Part shown: positions 6,836 through 15,630 of the stretch, one piece after another | Layout: each line of letters starts with the position of its first letter | How positions within the stretch are numbered: position 1 is the first letter of the stretch | DNA from: an uncultured Clostridia bacterium | Lineage (GTDB): Bacteria > Bacillota > Clostridia > Oscillospirales > Ruminococcaceae | Length of the DNA stretch: 16,856 bases | Reading direction: 5' to 3' | NCBI GenBank assembly: GCA_938014855.1 | Contig: CALLQM010000001.1 | Coordinates: 1-16,856, forward strand | Position numbers and translations under genes: made by a program | The notes under the pieces: model-generated | Database searches by the model: none | Told to the model about the DNA's origin: nothing | The model's input: only the letters and a program-made list of their open reading frames with translations

Positions 6836-7270
6836 ATGAAAATCATGGCTGTTGACTATGGAGACGCCCGCACCGGGCTTGCTGTCTGCGACCGCACCGA
6901 ATACCTCGCATCCCCAATCGGGGTCATTCACGACCGCACGTTCGACAGCATCCTGCATAAAGTTGCCGCCGCTGTCGTGGAATATGATGTCGGCATGGTT
7001 GTCGTTGGGCATCCTCTCAATATGAACGGTTCGGAAGGGCCACGCGCAAAGCTTTGTCAAAATTTTGCCGAAAAGCTGGGTGAACTGGTTGAAGTACCGG
7101 TACAGCTTTGGGACGAACGCGGCACGACCGTTTCTGCAATCGGGTACCTGAACGAAACGGATACCCGTGGAAAAAAACGAAAAGAAGTGGTGGATGCGGT
7201 TGCCGCAACCATTATTTTGGAAAGCTTTATGAATTATCGCAAAAACCACCCGGAAACCAGTGGAAATTAA
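6836..7270 (+). CDS. ruvX: Putative Holliday junction resolvase / pre-16S rRNA processing nuclease YqgF
   Basis: The 144-residue protein has the RNase H-like YqgF/RuvX fold. Visible are the first acidic motif MAVDYGDARTG (Asp7), VVVGHPLNMNGSEGPRA, the VQLWDERGTTVSA motif and the last metal-binding acid in KEVVDAVAATIIL. All expected acidic residues are present. In E. coli YqgF matures the 5' end of 16S rRNA; the resolvase role is less certain. I placed the start at 6836, where AAAAGGAGAA precedes the ATG by a normal distance; the reading frame is open upstream into the phosphatase gene but that part is not plausible. The gene follows the phosphatase by 23 bases and lies in the same transcription unit. 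Confidence 0.93.
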   Translation: MKIMAVDYGDARTGLAVCDRTEYLASPIGVIHDRTFDSILHKVAAAVVEYDVGMVVVGHPLNMNGSEGPRAKLCQNFAEKLGELVEVPVQLWDERGTTVSAIGYLNETDTRGKKRKEVVDAVAATIILESFMNYRKNHPETSGN

Positions 7271-7327
7271 AGCGACAGCGTAGTAAAATAAGCATATCGG
7301 ATAGAATGTAAACAAAGGAGCAATATC

Positions 7328-8971
7328 ATGGATTACAACGCACTTGCAGACCTGTTGTTTCCCCAGCTCACAGCTGTGCCTGCTGATATCGAAGCCAAAT
7401 ATCCCCCGCGCCAACTTCCGGAAGGTGCCAAGGTGACACGTATCGCCCCAAGCCCCACCGGATTCATGCATTTGGGCAACCTTTTCGGCGCGATTGCGGA
7501 CGAACGTCTCGCCCACCAAAGCGGCGGCGTTTTTTATTTGCGCATTGAAGATACCGACCAAAAACGCGAAGTAAAAGGCGGCGTGGAAACGATTTTGAAC
7601 GTATTCCGCGATTATGAGCTGAACTTTGATGAGGGCGCCGTTTTGGACGGTGACAACGGACAATATGGACCGTACCGCCAACGTCAGCGTGCACAAATCT
7701 ACCAAACCTTTGCAAAATGGCTGGTTCAGCAAGGGAAAGCGTATCCATGTTTCTGCACAGAGGAAGAACTTGCCGCCATCCATGAAAAACAGGCGGAATT
7801 AAAAGAAAACTTCGGCTATTACGGGAAATGGGCCGTTCACCGCGATATGCCGTTTGAAGAAATCAAACAAAAAATCGATGCCGGTGAATCGTTTGTACTT
7901 CGTTTCCGCAGTGAAGGAAGTTTGGAACACCGCGTGAAGTTCCAAGATCTTGTCAAAGGAAAAATGGAATTCCCCGAAAACGACCAAGATGTTGTCCTGC
8001 TTAAGTCGGACGGTATCCCAACCTACCACTTTGCACATATTGTGGATGACCATTTTATGGGAACAACCCACGTAGTGCGCGGTGAAGAATGGCTGGCAAC
8101 CCTGCCCATCCATCTCCAACTGTTTCAGGCAATGGGTTGGAAACCGCCCAAATATATTCACACCGCCCAGCTGATGAAGATGGACGGCGAATCCAAACGA
8201 AAACTTTCCAAGCGCAAAGACCCGGAACTTGCGCTCGATTTCTATAAACAGCAAGGATACAGCGTTTCGGCAGTAAAAGAATACATTCTGACTCTGCTGA
8301 ATTCCAATTTTGAGGACTGGCGGATTGCCAATCCAAATGCCCCAATGGAGGATTTCAAATTCACCACCAAAAAAATGGGCGTTTCCGGCGCTCTATTTGA
8401 TATGGAAAAGCTCAATGATGTATCGAAAAATGTCATTTCTAAAATGACAGCAGAACAAGTTTATACGCTGCTGACTGATTGGGCAAACCAATATGATGAG
8501 CCGTTTTATGCGTTGCTGACACGCGACCCGGCTTACACCAAAGCCATCCTGTCCATTGGACGCGGCGGCAAAAAGCCCCGCAAAGACATCGCCATTTGGA
8601 GCGAGGCAAAAGCATATATGGACTTTTTCTTTGACGAACTGTTCTGCCCTGACTACACCGCATATCCGGAAAATACCGCTGCGGATGTGAAAAACATCCT
8701 TGACGAGTATGCCAAGGTGTATGATGCAAACGACGACAGCGGTCAATGGTTCGAACGCATCAAAGCAATCACAGATAAATTCGGATATGCTTCCAACATG
8801 AAAGAGTACAAAAAGAATAAAGATGCGTACCGCGGCAGTGTTGCCGACGTGAGCATGGTCACCCGTGTGGCGGTCACAGGACGACAGAATTCCCCCGATA
8901 TGTACGATGTCATGCAGGTTTTGGGACAAGAAAAAGTCTTGGAGCGCCTGCAGAAAGCCGCCAACAACTGA
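7328..8971 (+). CDS. gltX: Glutamyl-tRNA synthetase
   Basis: This class I synthetase charges tRNA-Glu. The Rossmann domain shows the HIGH equivalent in APSPTGFMHLGN (48-51 HLGN), the IEDTDQKRE segment after the first helices, and the KMSKS equivalent KLSKR (292-296). At 547 residues it is longer than common bacterial GluRS (about 470-500); the extra length includes some 35 residues before the conserved VTRIAPSPTG start. GGAG at 7317-7320 supports the start at 7328, so the N-terminal extension is probably real. The gene is followed 29 bases later by glnS. If a dedicated GlnRS works in this cell, GltX need not misacylate tRNA-Gln, but discrimination cannot be read from the sequence alone. Confidence 0.95.
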   Translation: MDYNALADLLFPQLTAVPADIEAKYPPRQLPEGAKVTRIAPSPTGFMHLGNLFGAIADERLAHQSGGVFYLRIEDTDQKREVKGGVETILNVFRDYELNFDEGAVLDGDNGQYGPYRQRQRAQIYQTFAKWLVQQGKAYPCFCTEEELAAIHEKQAELKENFGYYGKWAVHRDMPFEEIKQKIDAGESFVLRFRSEGSLEHRVKFQDLVKGKMEFPENDQDVVLLKSDGIPTYHFAHIVDDHFMGTTHVVRGEEWLATLPIHLQLFQAMGWKPPKYIHTAQLMKMDGESKRKLSKRKDPELALDFYKQQGYSVSAVKEYILTLLNSNFEDWRIANPNAPMEDFKFTTKKMGVSGALFDMEKLNDVSKNVISKMTAEQVYTLLTDWANQYDEPFYALLTRDPAYTKAILSIGRGGKKPRKDIAIWSEAKAYMDFFFDELFCPDYTAYPENTAADVKNILDEYAKVYDANDDSGQWFERIKAITDKFGYASNMKEYKKNKDAYRGSVADVSMVTRVAVTGRQNSPDMYDVMQVLGQEKVLERLQKAANN

Positions 8972-9000
8972 TGAAATAAAACTTTGGAGAGTGAGCGTCA

Positions 9001-10647
9001 ATGAGCGAAAACGCTTCTAATTTTCTGATCGATATTATTGATGAAGATATTGCAAATGGTCTAAAAGAACGAATCCACACACGTTTCCCGCCGGAACCCA
9101 ACGGGTACCTGCATATCGGAAGCGCAAAGGCGATTTGGATTAATTACAGCATTGCAAAAAAATATGACGGGCTGTTTAATCTGCGCTTTGATGATACCAA
9201 CCCCGTCAAAGAAGATACGGAATTTGTACAGTCCATCGAGGAAGATCTGCGGTGGCTGGGTGCAATCCCGAACGACATCTTTTATGGCTCGGATTATTTT
9301 GATCAGTGCTATGAATTTGCGGTCAAACTAATTAAAGACGGTAAAGCCTATGTCTGTGATTTAACGTCTGAACAGATGCGCGAATACCGCGGTTCTCTCA
9401 AGGAGCCAGGAAAAGAAAGCCCGTATCGAAGCCGTTCGGTTGAAGAAAACCTTGACCTATTTGAACGCATGAAAAACGGGGAGTTTGCCGATGGAAGCAA
9501 AACCCTGCGTGCAAAAATTGACATGGCTTCCCCCAACATGAATCTGCGCGATCCGGCGATTTACCGCATCGTGCGTGCACACCACCATCGTCAGGGTGAT
9601 AAATGGTGCATTTATCCGCTCTACGATTTCGCACATCCGATTCAGGATGCGATCGAAGGCATTACGCATTCGTTGTGTTCATTGGAGTTTGAGAATCATC
9701 GTCCGCTGTATGAGTGGGTCGTCAATAACATTGATTTTGACAAAAAGCCTAAACAGCGTGAATTTGCACGTTTGAACATCACCCATACCGTCATGTCCAA
9801 ACGTTATCTCCGTGAACTTGTGGAAACCAAAAAAGTGGATGGCTGGGATGACCCGCGCATGCCGACCCTGTGCGCACTGCGCAGACGTGGTTATACACCG
9901 AGTTCCATTTTTGAATTTGTAAAACGTGCAGGCGTCGCAAAATCGAACAGCCTGGTTGATATCCGGCTTTTGGAATACTGCATTCGAGAAGAACTCAATG
10001 CGACCGCGACTCGCCGTATGGCGGTTACCGATCCAATCAAAGTCGTCATCACCAATTATCCTGCCGATCAGACCGAATATTTTGAAGTTTCAAATAATCC
10101 GGTTGATCCGGATTCAGGCCGCCGTAAAGTTGCATTTACAGGCGAACTCTTTATCGAAAAATCAGATTTTGCTGAGGTTCCCCCACCGAAGTTCCAGCGT
10201 CTGAAACCAAATGGAGAAGTTCGGCTCATGGGCGCCTATATCATCAAATGCGATGAAATTATCAAAGATGAAAACGGAGAAATCAAAGAGCTGCGCTGTA
10301 CCGCTGATCTTGAGACCAAAAACAACAAACCTGTTGACGGGCGCAAAGTGCGCGGCACGATTCACTGGGTTTCCGCCCAGCATGCAGTAGATGCACAGAT
10401 TATGCTTTATGATAATCTTTTCACGCTGGAAAACGTTGCAGATGTTCCGGAAGGCACCAACTATTTGGACTACCTCAATCCCGATTCTTTGACCATGCTC
10501 AAAAACTGCAAACTGGAGGCTTCTCTTACACAGGTAAAACCAGGTGAACGGTTCCAGTTTGTAAGAATGGGATATTTCTGCGCCGACAGCCATAACAAAG
10601 GTACGTTTAACCGTATCGTCACTTTAAAAGATAGTTTCAAGGTATAA
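9001..10647 (+). CDS. glnS: Glutaminyl-tRNA synthetase
   Basis: GlnRS attaches glutamine directly to tRNA-Gln. The protein of 548 residues is close to the E. coli length (about 550). Signatures are FPPEPNGYLHIGSAKAI, where HIGS (38-41) is the HIGH motif with Ser in the last place, NLRFDDTNP, HPIQDAIEGITHSLCSLEF, and VMSKRYL (264-268) as the KMSKS equivalent. The C-terminal half holds the two anticodon-binding beta barrels, including the REELN...RRMAVTDP region. The start at 9001 is preceded by GGAGA 10 bases upstream. Many Firmicutes lack GlnRS and use the GatCAB amidotransferase route; the direct enzyme is thought to have spread by horizontal transfer in bacteria. Being next to its paralogue gltX is notable. 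Confidence 0.96.
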   Translation: MSENASNFLIDIIDEDIANGLKERIHTRFPPEPNGYLHIGSAKAIWINYSIAKKYDGLFNLRFDDTNPVKEDTEFVQSIEEDLRWLGAIPNDIFYGSDYFDQCYEFAVKLIKDGKAYVCDLTSEQMREYRGSLKEPGKESPYRSRSVEENLDLFERMKNGEFADGSKTLRAKIDMASPNMNLRDPAIYRIVRAHHHRQGDKWCIYPLYDFAHPIQDAIEGITHSLCSLEFENHRPLYEWVVNNIDFDKKPKQREFARLNITHTVMSKRYLRELVETKKVDGWDDPRMPTLCALRRRGYTPSSIFEFVKRAGVAKSNSLVDIRLLEYCIREELNATATRRMAVTDPIKVVITNYPADQTEYFEVSNNPVDPDSGRRKVAFTGELFIEKSDFAEVPPPKFQRLKPNGEVRLMGAYIIKCDEIIKDENGEIKELRCTADLETKNNKPVDGRKVRGTIHWVSAQHAVDAQIMLYDNLFTLENVADVPEGTNYLDYLNPDSLTMLKNCKLEASLTQVKPGERFQFVRMGYFCADSHNKGTFNRIVTLKDSFKV

Positions 10648-10648
10648 T
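10643..10648 (+). promoter_or_regulatory. Possible -10 box for the GGDEF/EAL gene
   Basis: A perfect TATAAT overlaps the glnS stop codon, 40 bases before the next start. No convincing -35 element or TGn extension accompanies it, so it may be chance; if real it would give a leader of about 33 nt. There is no terminator in the 40-bp gap, so read-through from glnS is at least as likely. Confidence 0.25.
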
Positions 10649-10687
10649 TCTGTTCAGCGCTCCCAGGACTAAGAAAGGATGTGCCTT

Positions 10688-13600
10688 ATGGAACAGGAAT
10701 ATCAAGATGTTTTGTCTTTTGCAAAAAAGATTTGGCATTCCTATCTAATCGATAGGAATTATACTTCTATTCTTTCTTATTTTGATGAAAGCCTCAGTTG
10801 GGTCGGAACGGACAGGGGTGAATTCTTTCCGTTCCCAAAAGAAGCTTTAGCTGCCGCATGCAGTAAAGCCGGCAAAGATGCAAAATGTTTGGAAATCCTG
10901 CGTGAGCGTTACCACCCTATCTGCCTTGCCGACGGACTTTGGCTGGTTGTAGGCTTTATCATTGCTTGCACACCGGCTTGTGAAGATCTGATGTTCTTCC
11001 CCGTTCGGTTTACCACTATCATACGTCGTGACCGTATAAGCGGCTTTAAAATCATCCATTTTCATACATCTGTCCCCAGCGACTCGCAGGAAAACGCCGC
11101 ATTGGTTCCATCGGGCATGACGCAGCATTCCTATGATGTGCTGGCAGACCGCATGAGCAAGCAAACCGAACTGGAGGCGCTGGCCAACAGCATCTCGGGC
11201 GGAGTTGCTCGTTTTCGGCTGGATGAACATGCCTTTGTTTTGTTATATGCGAACAAAGGCTTCTTCCGTCTCTGCGGCAATATCAGCGCACCGGAAGATC
11301 ATCCGGCGGAACCGATTTACATGGAACAATTCATCCACCCCAACGACTATCAGGAACTGGTGGATGCGCTTAGCAAAACGGTTGATACCAATGACGTGGT
11401 TTCTCAAGAAATCCGCATTCTCCGGCAGGATGGGAGTGTTGTTTGGGTTTATGTGCGTGCAACGTTTGTAGAAATGCAGGATGAACATCCGGTATTCCAG
11501 GGTATTTTTGTCGATCTGACCGAACAGAAAAAAGCCCAAAAAAACCTCGAACGCACCAATCGAGAACTCAAACAGCTGACGGATTCCATCCCCGGTGGAG
11601 TGGCCACCGTTTTGATGGACGAAACACTTTCACTTTCGTATGCAAACGATGCATTCTACCGATTTCTGCGCTTATCTCCTGAAAATGGACAGCAGGAAAC
11701 ACTTCACCTCAGCCAAATCGTACATCCGGAAGATCTGCCGGGTCTGAAGGCACTTTTGAACGAAAAAGCCACCTGTAATGAAATGGCGCATATGGAGTAT
11801 CGGATTCAAACCGTGGACGGAAAAACCATTTGGGTGGCGTTTAACGCAAGCAAGATCGATGACCATGACGGAGTTTCGGTCATGCTATGCGTTTTTATGG
11901 ATATTACGAAACTCAAATCCATTCAGCAAGCGCTTGAAATGGAAAAAGAACGATACCGCATCGTGGCAGGCTTTAGCAAAGACCTGTTATTTGAGTACGA
12001 TATCGAATTGGATTCGCTTTACTTTTTTAATTCGGAAAATGAAGTTCACCGATTTGATCATCGCTTTTCTTCTTTTCGTGACACAATGGTCGAGCAGAAA
12101 AAAATTCTGCCCGAAGATCTTCCTGTCTTCAACCAAATGTGTGACCAAATGGAAAGCGGCATCAGCGAATTTACGTTTGAACTGCGCTGCTGCATTTTGT
12201 CGAAACATTATGCATGGACGCGCATCCAAGGGAAAACCATCTGCAATGAGGAAAATATTCCGATGAAAGTAATTGGACGTCTCACCAATATTGATGAGCA
12301 AAAACGAGAAATTGAAGGCTTGATTGAAAAAGCTCAGTTTGATACATTAACCGGGCTTTACAACCGTGGCACCACAGAAATGCTCATCCAAAAAGCAATT
12401 CTGCAAGGAAACAATCGTCAGCATGCGTTCATTATTGCGGATCTTGATCGGTTTAAAAACATCAACGATACCCTTGGGCATATGATCGGCGACAATGTCT
12501 TGACAGAAGTATCCTCTCAATTGCGCTCGATCATGCGGGATTCCGATATTGTTGGGCGTATGGGTGGCGATGAATTTATTATTTTTCTAAAAAATATTGG
12601 CTCAAGCCAAGCCATTCGCCGAAAGGCAAAAGAAATTTGCAATATTTTCCGTAAGACATATGTCGGACGCAATAACCAGCCGATTTCCGGCAGTGTCGGA
12701 GTGGCACTCTATCCGCACGATGGAAAAACGTTCGACGAATTGTTTGCCAAAGCAGACATCGCTTTATATGGGGCAAAACGAAGGGGCAAAGACCGTTATA
12801 TGCTATATTCCAGCGACATTGAGCCAATCGGAAGTGTTTCGAAACCAATGACTCAGCCTTTACAAGGGGAAGATTTTAAATTAGCGTTGCAGGAATTGGT
12901 GAACAGTGCGGCCGATCCGGAATACTCAATTGAACAGCTGCTCGCCGAAGCAGGCGCCTTAGTTCCGCTGTCAAGAGCGGCCATCATCGAGCCCACCACG
13001 AGCAGCAGCTTTATTCACGTTACTTATGAATGGTGTAACACAGATGCACCGTCTGCATTAGGCAGTGTACATAATATTTCCTTATCCGATTGGCAAAACG
13101 ATTTTTTATATAATTTCAAAAATAAAACGTTAATTTGTATGGATACGCAACTCGTTCAAATGGCGAAATCCATTCGAGCAATCTATACGCAGTTTGGCAC
13201 ACGTGCCCAAATTCAATATTTAATCGGTGATCCTGCTTTGCCTCAGGGGTCGATTTGTTTTGATATTTGTGATCGGGTGCATGAATGGTCTTATGAAGAA
13301 ATCGATGCGCTTTTGGGTTTAGCAAAGACGATTGGAATGCGGCTTTTGGATTTACGTGCATCGGAACAATTGAGCGGGCGCAATCTCCTGTTTGAAGCTG
13401 CTGTGCATAATCCCAATTTGTTTGCATATGCGGTGCGGCCAGACACGCACAAACTGCTGTTTATTGATCCGAGTATGCAGAAGTTTTACCCGGATGCAAA
13501 ACCCGGCGACTTGTGTTATAAGGCGTTCCATTTTGGCAGTTCGCCTTGTTTAAACTGCCCAATGAGCGCAGAAAACGGCGGAATCTCGGAATTTTATAAC

Positions 13601-14989
13601 AGTCATTTAGGGTGGTGGGTCAACGCAACAGCGTCTCAAGTTCCCATTAATTATAATGAAGAAGCGGTTGTGATTTGTTTTTCTAATATTACCAGTTTTC
13701 GCCGCCGCATTATGACCACGGATTCTCTGACCGGGCTTTCAAATTTGACGGAATTTGAAACCGATGCGCTTTCCCTTTTAAATAACCGCGGTCTGCAAAA
13801 CTATGCACTGGCTTATCTTGATTTTAATAAGTTTAAATACATCAATGAAGCGTGCGGCTATTATACCGGCGATCAGGTTCTTATTACGTTTGCACGCATT
13901 CTGCTGTCCAAACTTCATACGAATGAGCTCGCTTGCCGGTATGCATCGGATAAGTTTATCACCCTGTTTGAGTACGAACGGAAAGAAGAACTCATCCAAC
14001 GCTTAATCGAGCTGGAGCAAACGCTCAAAGAAGGGGTAAAAGACATCACGCAGGGACTTAACGTTTCCTTGACTGGCGGGATTTATTGCATTGAGCCCGA
14101 TAGCACAGATGATTTTATCACCATTGTTGACCGAGCCAATATCGCTCGAAAATCAATTAAAGGCAAAGATATCAAGCATTTTGCCACATATGATCGAATG
14201 CTCCATCAAAAAGTAACACGTGAAAAAGAAATTGAACTTTTGATGGCGGATGCGCTTAAAAATAAGGAATTCGTGGTTTTTCTCCAACCCAAAGTGGATT
14301 TAAAAACCGGAAAAATTGCGGGTGCGGAAGCGCTTGTACGCTGGTTTCGCAATTATGGGCAGACGATTATGCCGTCCGAATTCATCCCAATCTTTGAAAA
14401 AAACAGCTTTATTAAGCAGTTGGATTATTATATCCACGATCAGGTATTCCGGCTTTTACGAAAATGTTTGGACGAAGGCAAGCCGCTTGTTCCAATCTCC
14501 ATCAACATTTCCCGCATTGACATCCTCGACGAACGGTTTTTAACTCTTTTTGAAAAAACACTGAAAAAATATGAACTTCCGCCGGAATTGATTGAATTGG
14601 AACTAACGGAAAGTGTCTTTTTGGATTCAACTGATACGCTGATTGACTCGATTAACCGCCTGCGTTCCTTGGGTCTGCTGTTTTCCATTGATGATTTTGG
14701 GTCGGGCTATTCTTCTTTAAATCTTTTGCGCCGCCTGCCAATCGATGTGCTCAAGCTTGACCGCGAATTTCTAAGTTCCAAGCAAGTTACAAAGCGGGAA
14801 CAAGCCGTCATCGCCGGAATGATCCACTTGGCTAAATCGCTGGACATTGTGGTGCTTTCGGAAGGTGTTGAAACAGCAGAACAAGCAGAGTTTTTAAAAT
14901 CTGCGGGCTGTGATTTGGCGCAGGGATATCTCTATTCCAAACCGATTCCCATTGATGCCTTCTTAAACAAATTAGCAATGCAGTCTTAA
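10688..14989 (+). CDS. Large multi-sensor diguanylate cyclase/phosphodiesterase (NTF2-like, PAS x3, GGDEF, GAF-like, PAS-like, degenerate GGDEF, EAL)
   Basis: This 1433-residue protein turns over the second messenger c-di-GMP. Order: SnoaL/NTF2-like domain (about 2-130); PAS at about 162-278, 294-410 and 421-545; GGDEF (DTLTGLYNR at 552, GGDEF 626-630) with an intact inhibitory I-site RDSD (617-620) exactly five residues before it; a GAF-like region (about 715-905); a PAS-like region with Cys943, Cys954 and Cys957; a second GGDEF-type domain (DSLTGLSN at 1012) whose active site reads ASDKF (1086-1090), hence inactive; and an EAL domain with EAL (1214-1216), the INIS, ELTES, DDFG (1335-1338), EGVE (1392-1395) and QGY motifs, so probably an active phosphodiesterase. 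There is no membrane segment; it should be cytosolic. The start at 10688 follows AAAGGA by 8 bases. Which activity dominates is not predictable. Confidence 0.93.
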   Translation: MEQEYQDVLSFAKKIWHSYLIDRNYTSILSYFDESLSWVGTDRGEFFPFPKEALAAACSKAGKDAKCLEILRERYHPICLADGLWLVVGFIIACTPACEDLMFFPVRFTTIIRRDRISGFKIIHFHTSVPSDSQENAALVPSGMTQHSYDVLADRMSKQTELEALANSISGGVARFRLDEHAFVLLYANKGFFRLCGNISAPEDHPAEPIYMEQFIHPNDYQELVDALSKTVDTNDVVSQEIRILRQDGSVVWVYVRATFVEMQDEHPVFQGIFVDLTEQKKAQKNLERTNRELKQLTDSIPGGVATVLMDETLSLSYANDAFYRFLRLSPENGQQETLHLSQIVHPEDLPGLKALLNEKATCNEMAHMEYRIQTVDGKTIWVAFNASKIDDHDGVSVMLCVFMDITKLKSIQQALEMEKERYRIVAGFSKDLLFEYDIELDSLYFFNSENEVHRFDHRFSSFRDTMVEQKKILPEDLPVFNQMCDQMESGISEFTFELRCCILSKHYAWTRIQGKTICNEENIPMKVIGRLTNIDEQKREIEGLIEKAQFDTLTGLYNRGTTEMLIQKAILQGNNRQHAFIIADLDRFKNINDTLGHMIGDNVLTEVSSQLRSIMRDSDIVGRMGGDEFIIFLKNIGSSQAIRRKAKEICNIFRKTYVGRNNQPISGSVGVALYPHDGKTFDELFAKADIALYGAKRRGKDRYMLYSSDIEPIGSVSKPMTQPLQGEDFKLALQELVNSAADPEYSIEQLLAEAGALVPLSRAAIIEPTTSSSFIHVTYEWCNTDAPSALGSVHNISLSDWQNDFLYNFKNKTLICMDTQLVQMAKSIRAIYTQFGTRAQIQYLIGDPALPQGSICFDICDRVHEWSYEEIDALLGLAKTIGMRLLDLRASEQLSGRNLLFEAAVHNPNLFAYAVRPDTHKLLFIDPSMQKFYPDAKPGDLCYKAFHFGSSPCLNCPMSAENGGISEFYNSHLGWWVNATASQVPINYNEEAVVICFSNITSFRRRIMTTDSLTGLSNLTEFETDALSLLNNRGLQNYALAYLDFNKFKYINEACGYYTGDQVLITFARILLSKLHTNELACRYASDKFITLFEYERKEELIQRLIELEQTLKEGVKDITQGLNVSLTGGIYCIEPDSTDDFITIVDRANIARKSIKGKDIKHFATYDRMLHQKVTREKEIELLMADALKNKEFVVFLQPKVDLKTGKIAGAEALVRWFRNYGQTIMPSEFIPIFEKNSFIKQLDYYIHDQVFRLLRKCLDEGKPLVPISINISRIDILDERFLTLFEKTLKKYELPPELIELELTESVFLDSTDTLIDSINRLRSLGLLFSIDDFGSGYSSLNLLRRLPIDVLKLDREFLSSKQVTKREQAVIAGMIHLAKSLDIVVLSEGVETAEQAEFLKSAGCDLAQGYLYSKPIPIDAFLNKLAMQS

Positions 14990-15000
14990 AAAAACAAACC

Positions 15001-15028
15001 GCGGCATGCTCCGACTGGAGCATGCCGC
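15001..15028. terminator. Bidirectional terminator between the GGDEF/EAL gene and the HD nucleotidase gene
   Basis: A perfect 12-bp stem GCGGCATGCTCC/GGAGCATGCCGC encloses the 4-nt loop GACT. On the plus strand it is followed by TTTCAC, a weak tail; on the minus strand by GGTTTGTTTTTTT, a good U-rich tail. It lies 11 bases after the plus-strand stop and 9 bases beyond the minus-strand stop at 15038, so it serves both genes. Confidence 0.88.
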
Positions 15029-15037
15029 TTTCACGTG

Positions 15038-15604
15038 TCAGTCTGCCTGCAGTTCATCCAGTGTCTGCTCATGAGACGGCAGAAACTGTTCTAAAAAAGT
15101 GTCGACAGCCGGTATCTTCATTTCCTTGAGTGCTTTGAGCTGTGCCTCTTTTGCGTTGCAGAAATCGCGGTTTCCCATTTGAATCTCCTCAATGCATTTC
15201 ATGAGTGCGGAAAGTTTATCTGCCGCTTTCACGATTTTTCGAACCTGCTCGTCTTCTTCAAAAAAGCAGGGCATATATTTTTGCGCCAGTTCGTCCGGTA
15301 GAGACGACAGCAGGCGTTTTGCCGCTGTTTGTTCAATCTGTCGATAGCTGTTGCGAATTTCGGGATTGTCGTATTTAATCGGCGTCGGCAGATCTCCGGT
15401 AATGATTTCACTGCAGTCATGATAAAGCGCACAAAACACCGCTTTTGAGGGTTCCATGCCCGACATCAGCGCCAGCGCGTGCGCAATATACGCCACTTCC
15501 AGCGTGTGTTCGCTGAGATTTTCCTGCCGCGCATTGCGCATAAGTCCCCAGCGATTAATGTATTTCATACGCGAAAGCAGTGCAAAAAAGCCATAATTCC
15601 CCAT
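15038..15604 (-). CDS. HD-domain 5'-deoxynucleotidase, YfbR-like
   Basis: The 188-residue protein resembles E. coli YfbR, which dephosphorylates deoxyribonucleoside 5'-monophosphates with a divalent metal. The key YfbR positions are conserved: Arg18 and Trp19 in NRWGLMRN, metal ligands His33 (SEHT), His62-Asp63 (YHDCSE) and Asp129 (AADKLSAL), plus Glu66 and Asp71 in the TGDLPTPIKY motif. Length fits (E. coli about 199). I start it at 15604, where GAAGGGG lies about 8 bases upstream; the earlier in-frame ATG at 15628 has no ribosome binding site and would put the SD inside the gene. It is divergent from the YfhO-like gene. A role in nucleotide salvage or pool cleaning is inferred from the family. 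Confidence 0.92.
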   Translation of the reverse strand: MGNYGFFALLSRMKYINRWGLMRNARQENLSEHTLEVAYIAHALALMSGMEPSKAVFCALYHDCSEIITGDLPTPIKYDNPEIRNSYRQIEQTAAKRLLSSLPDELAQKYMPCFFEEDEQVRKIVKAADKLSALMKCIEEIQMGNRDFCNAKEAQLKALKEMKIPAVDTFLEQFLPSHEQTLDELQAD

Positions 15605-15630
15605 GATAACCGCCCCTTCATCATTCATCG

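Noticed and set aside
7303..7308. TAGAAT as a -10 box for a separate gltX promoter
   Set aside because: No acceptable -35 at 16-18 bp and no extended -10; not distinguishable from chance.
6650..7783. 377-codon open frame on the minus strand across the phosphatase, ruvX and gltX genes
   Set aside because: It overlaps three clearly conserved genes antisense; the translation is low in recognisable motifs and typical of a codon-bias shadow.
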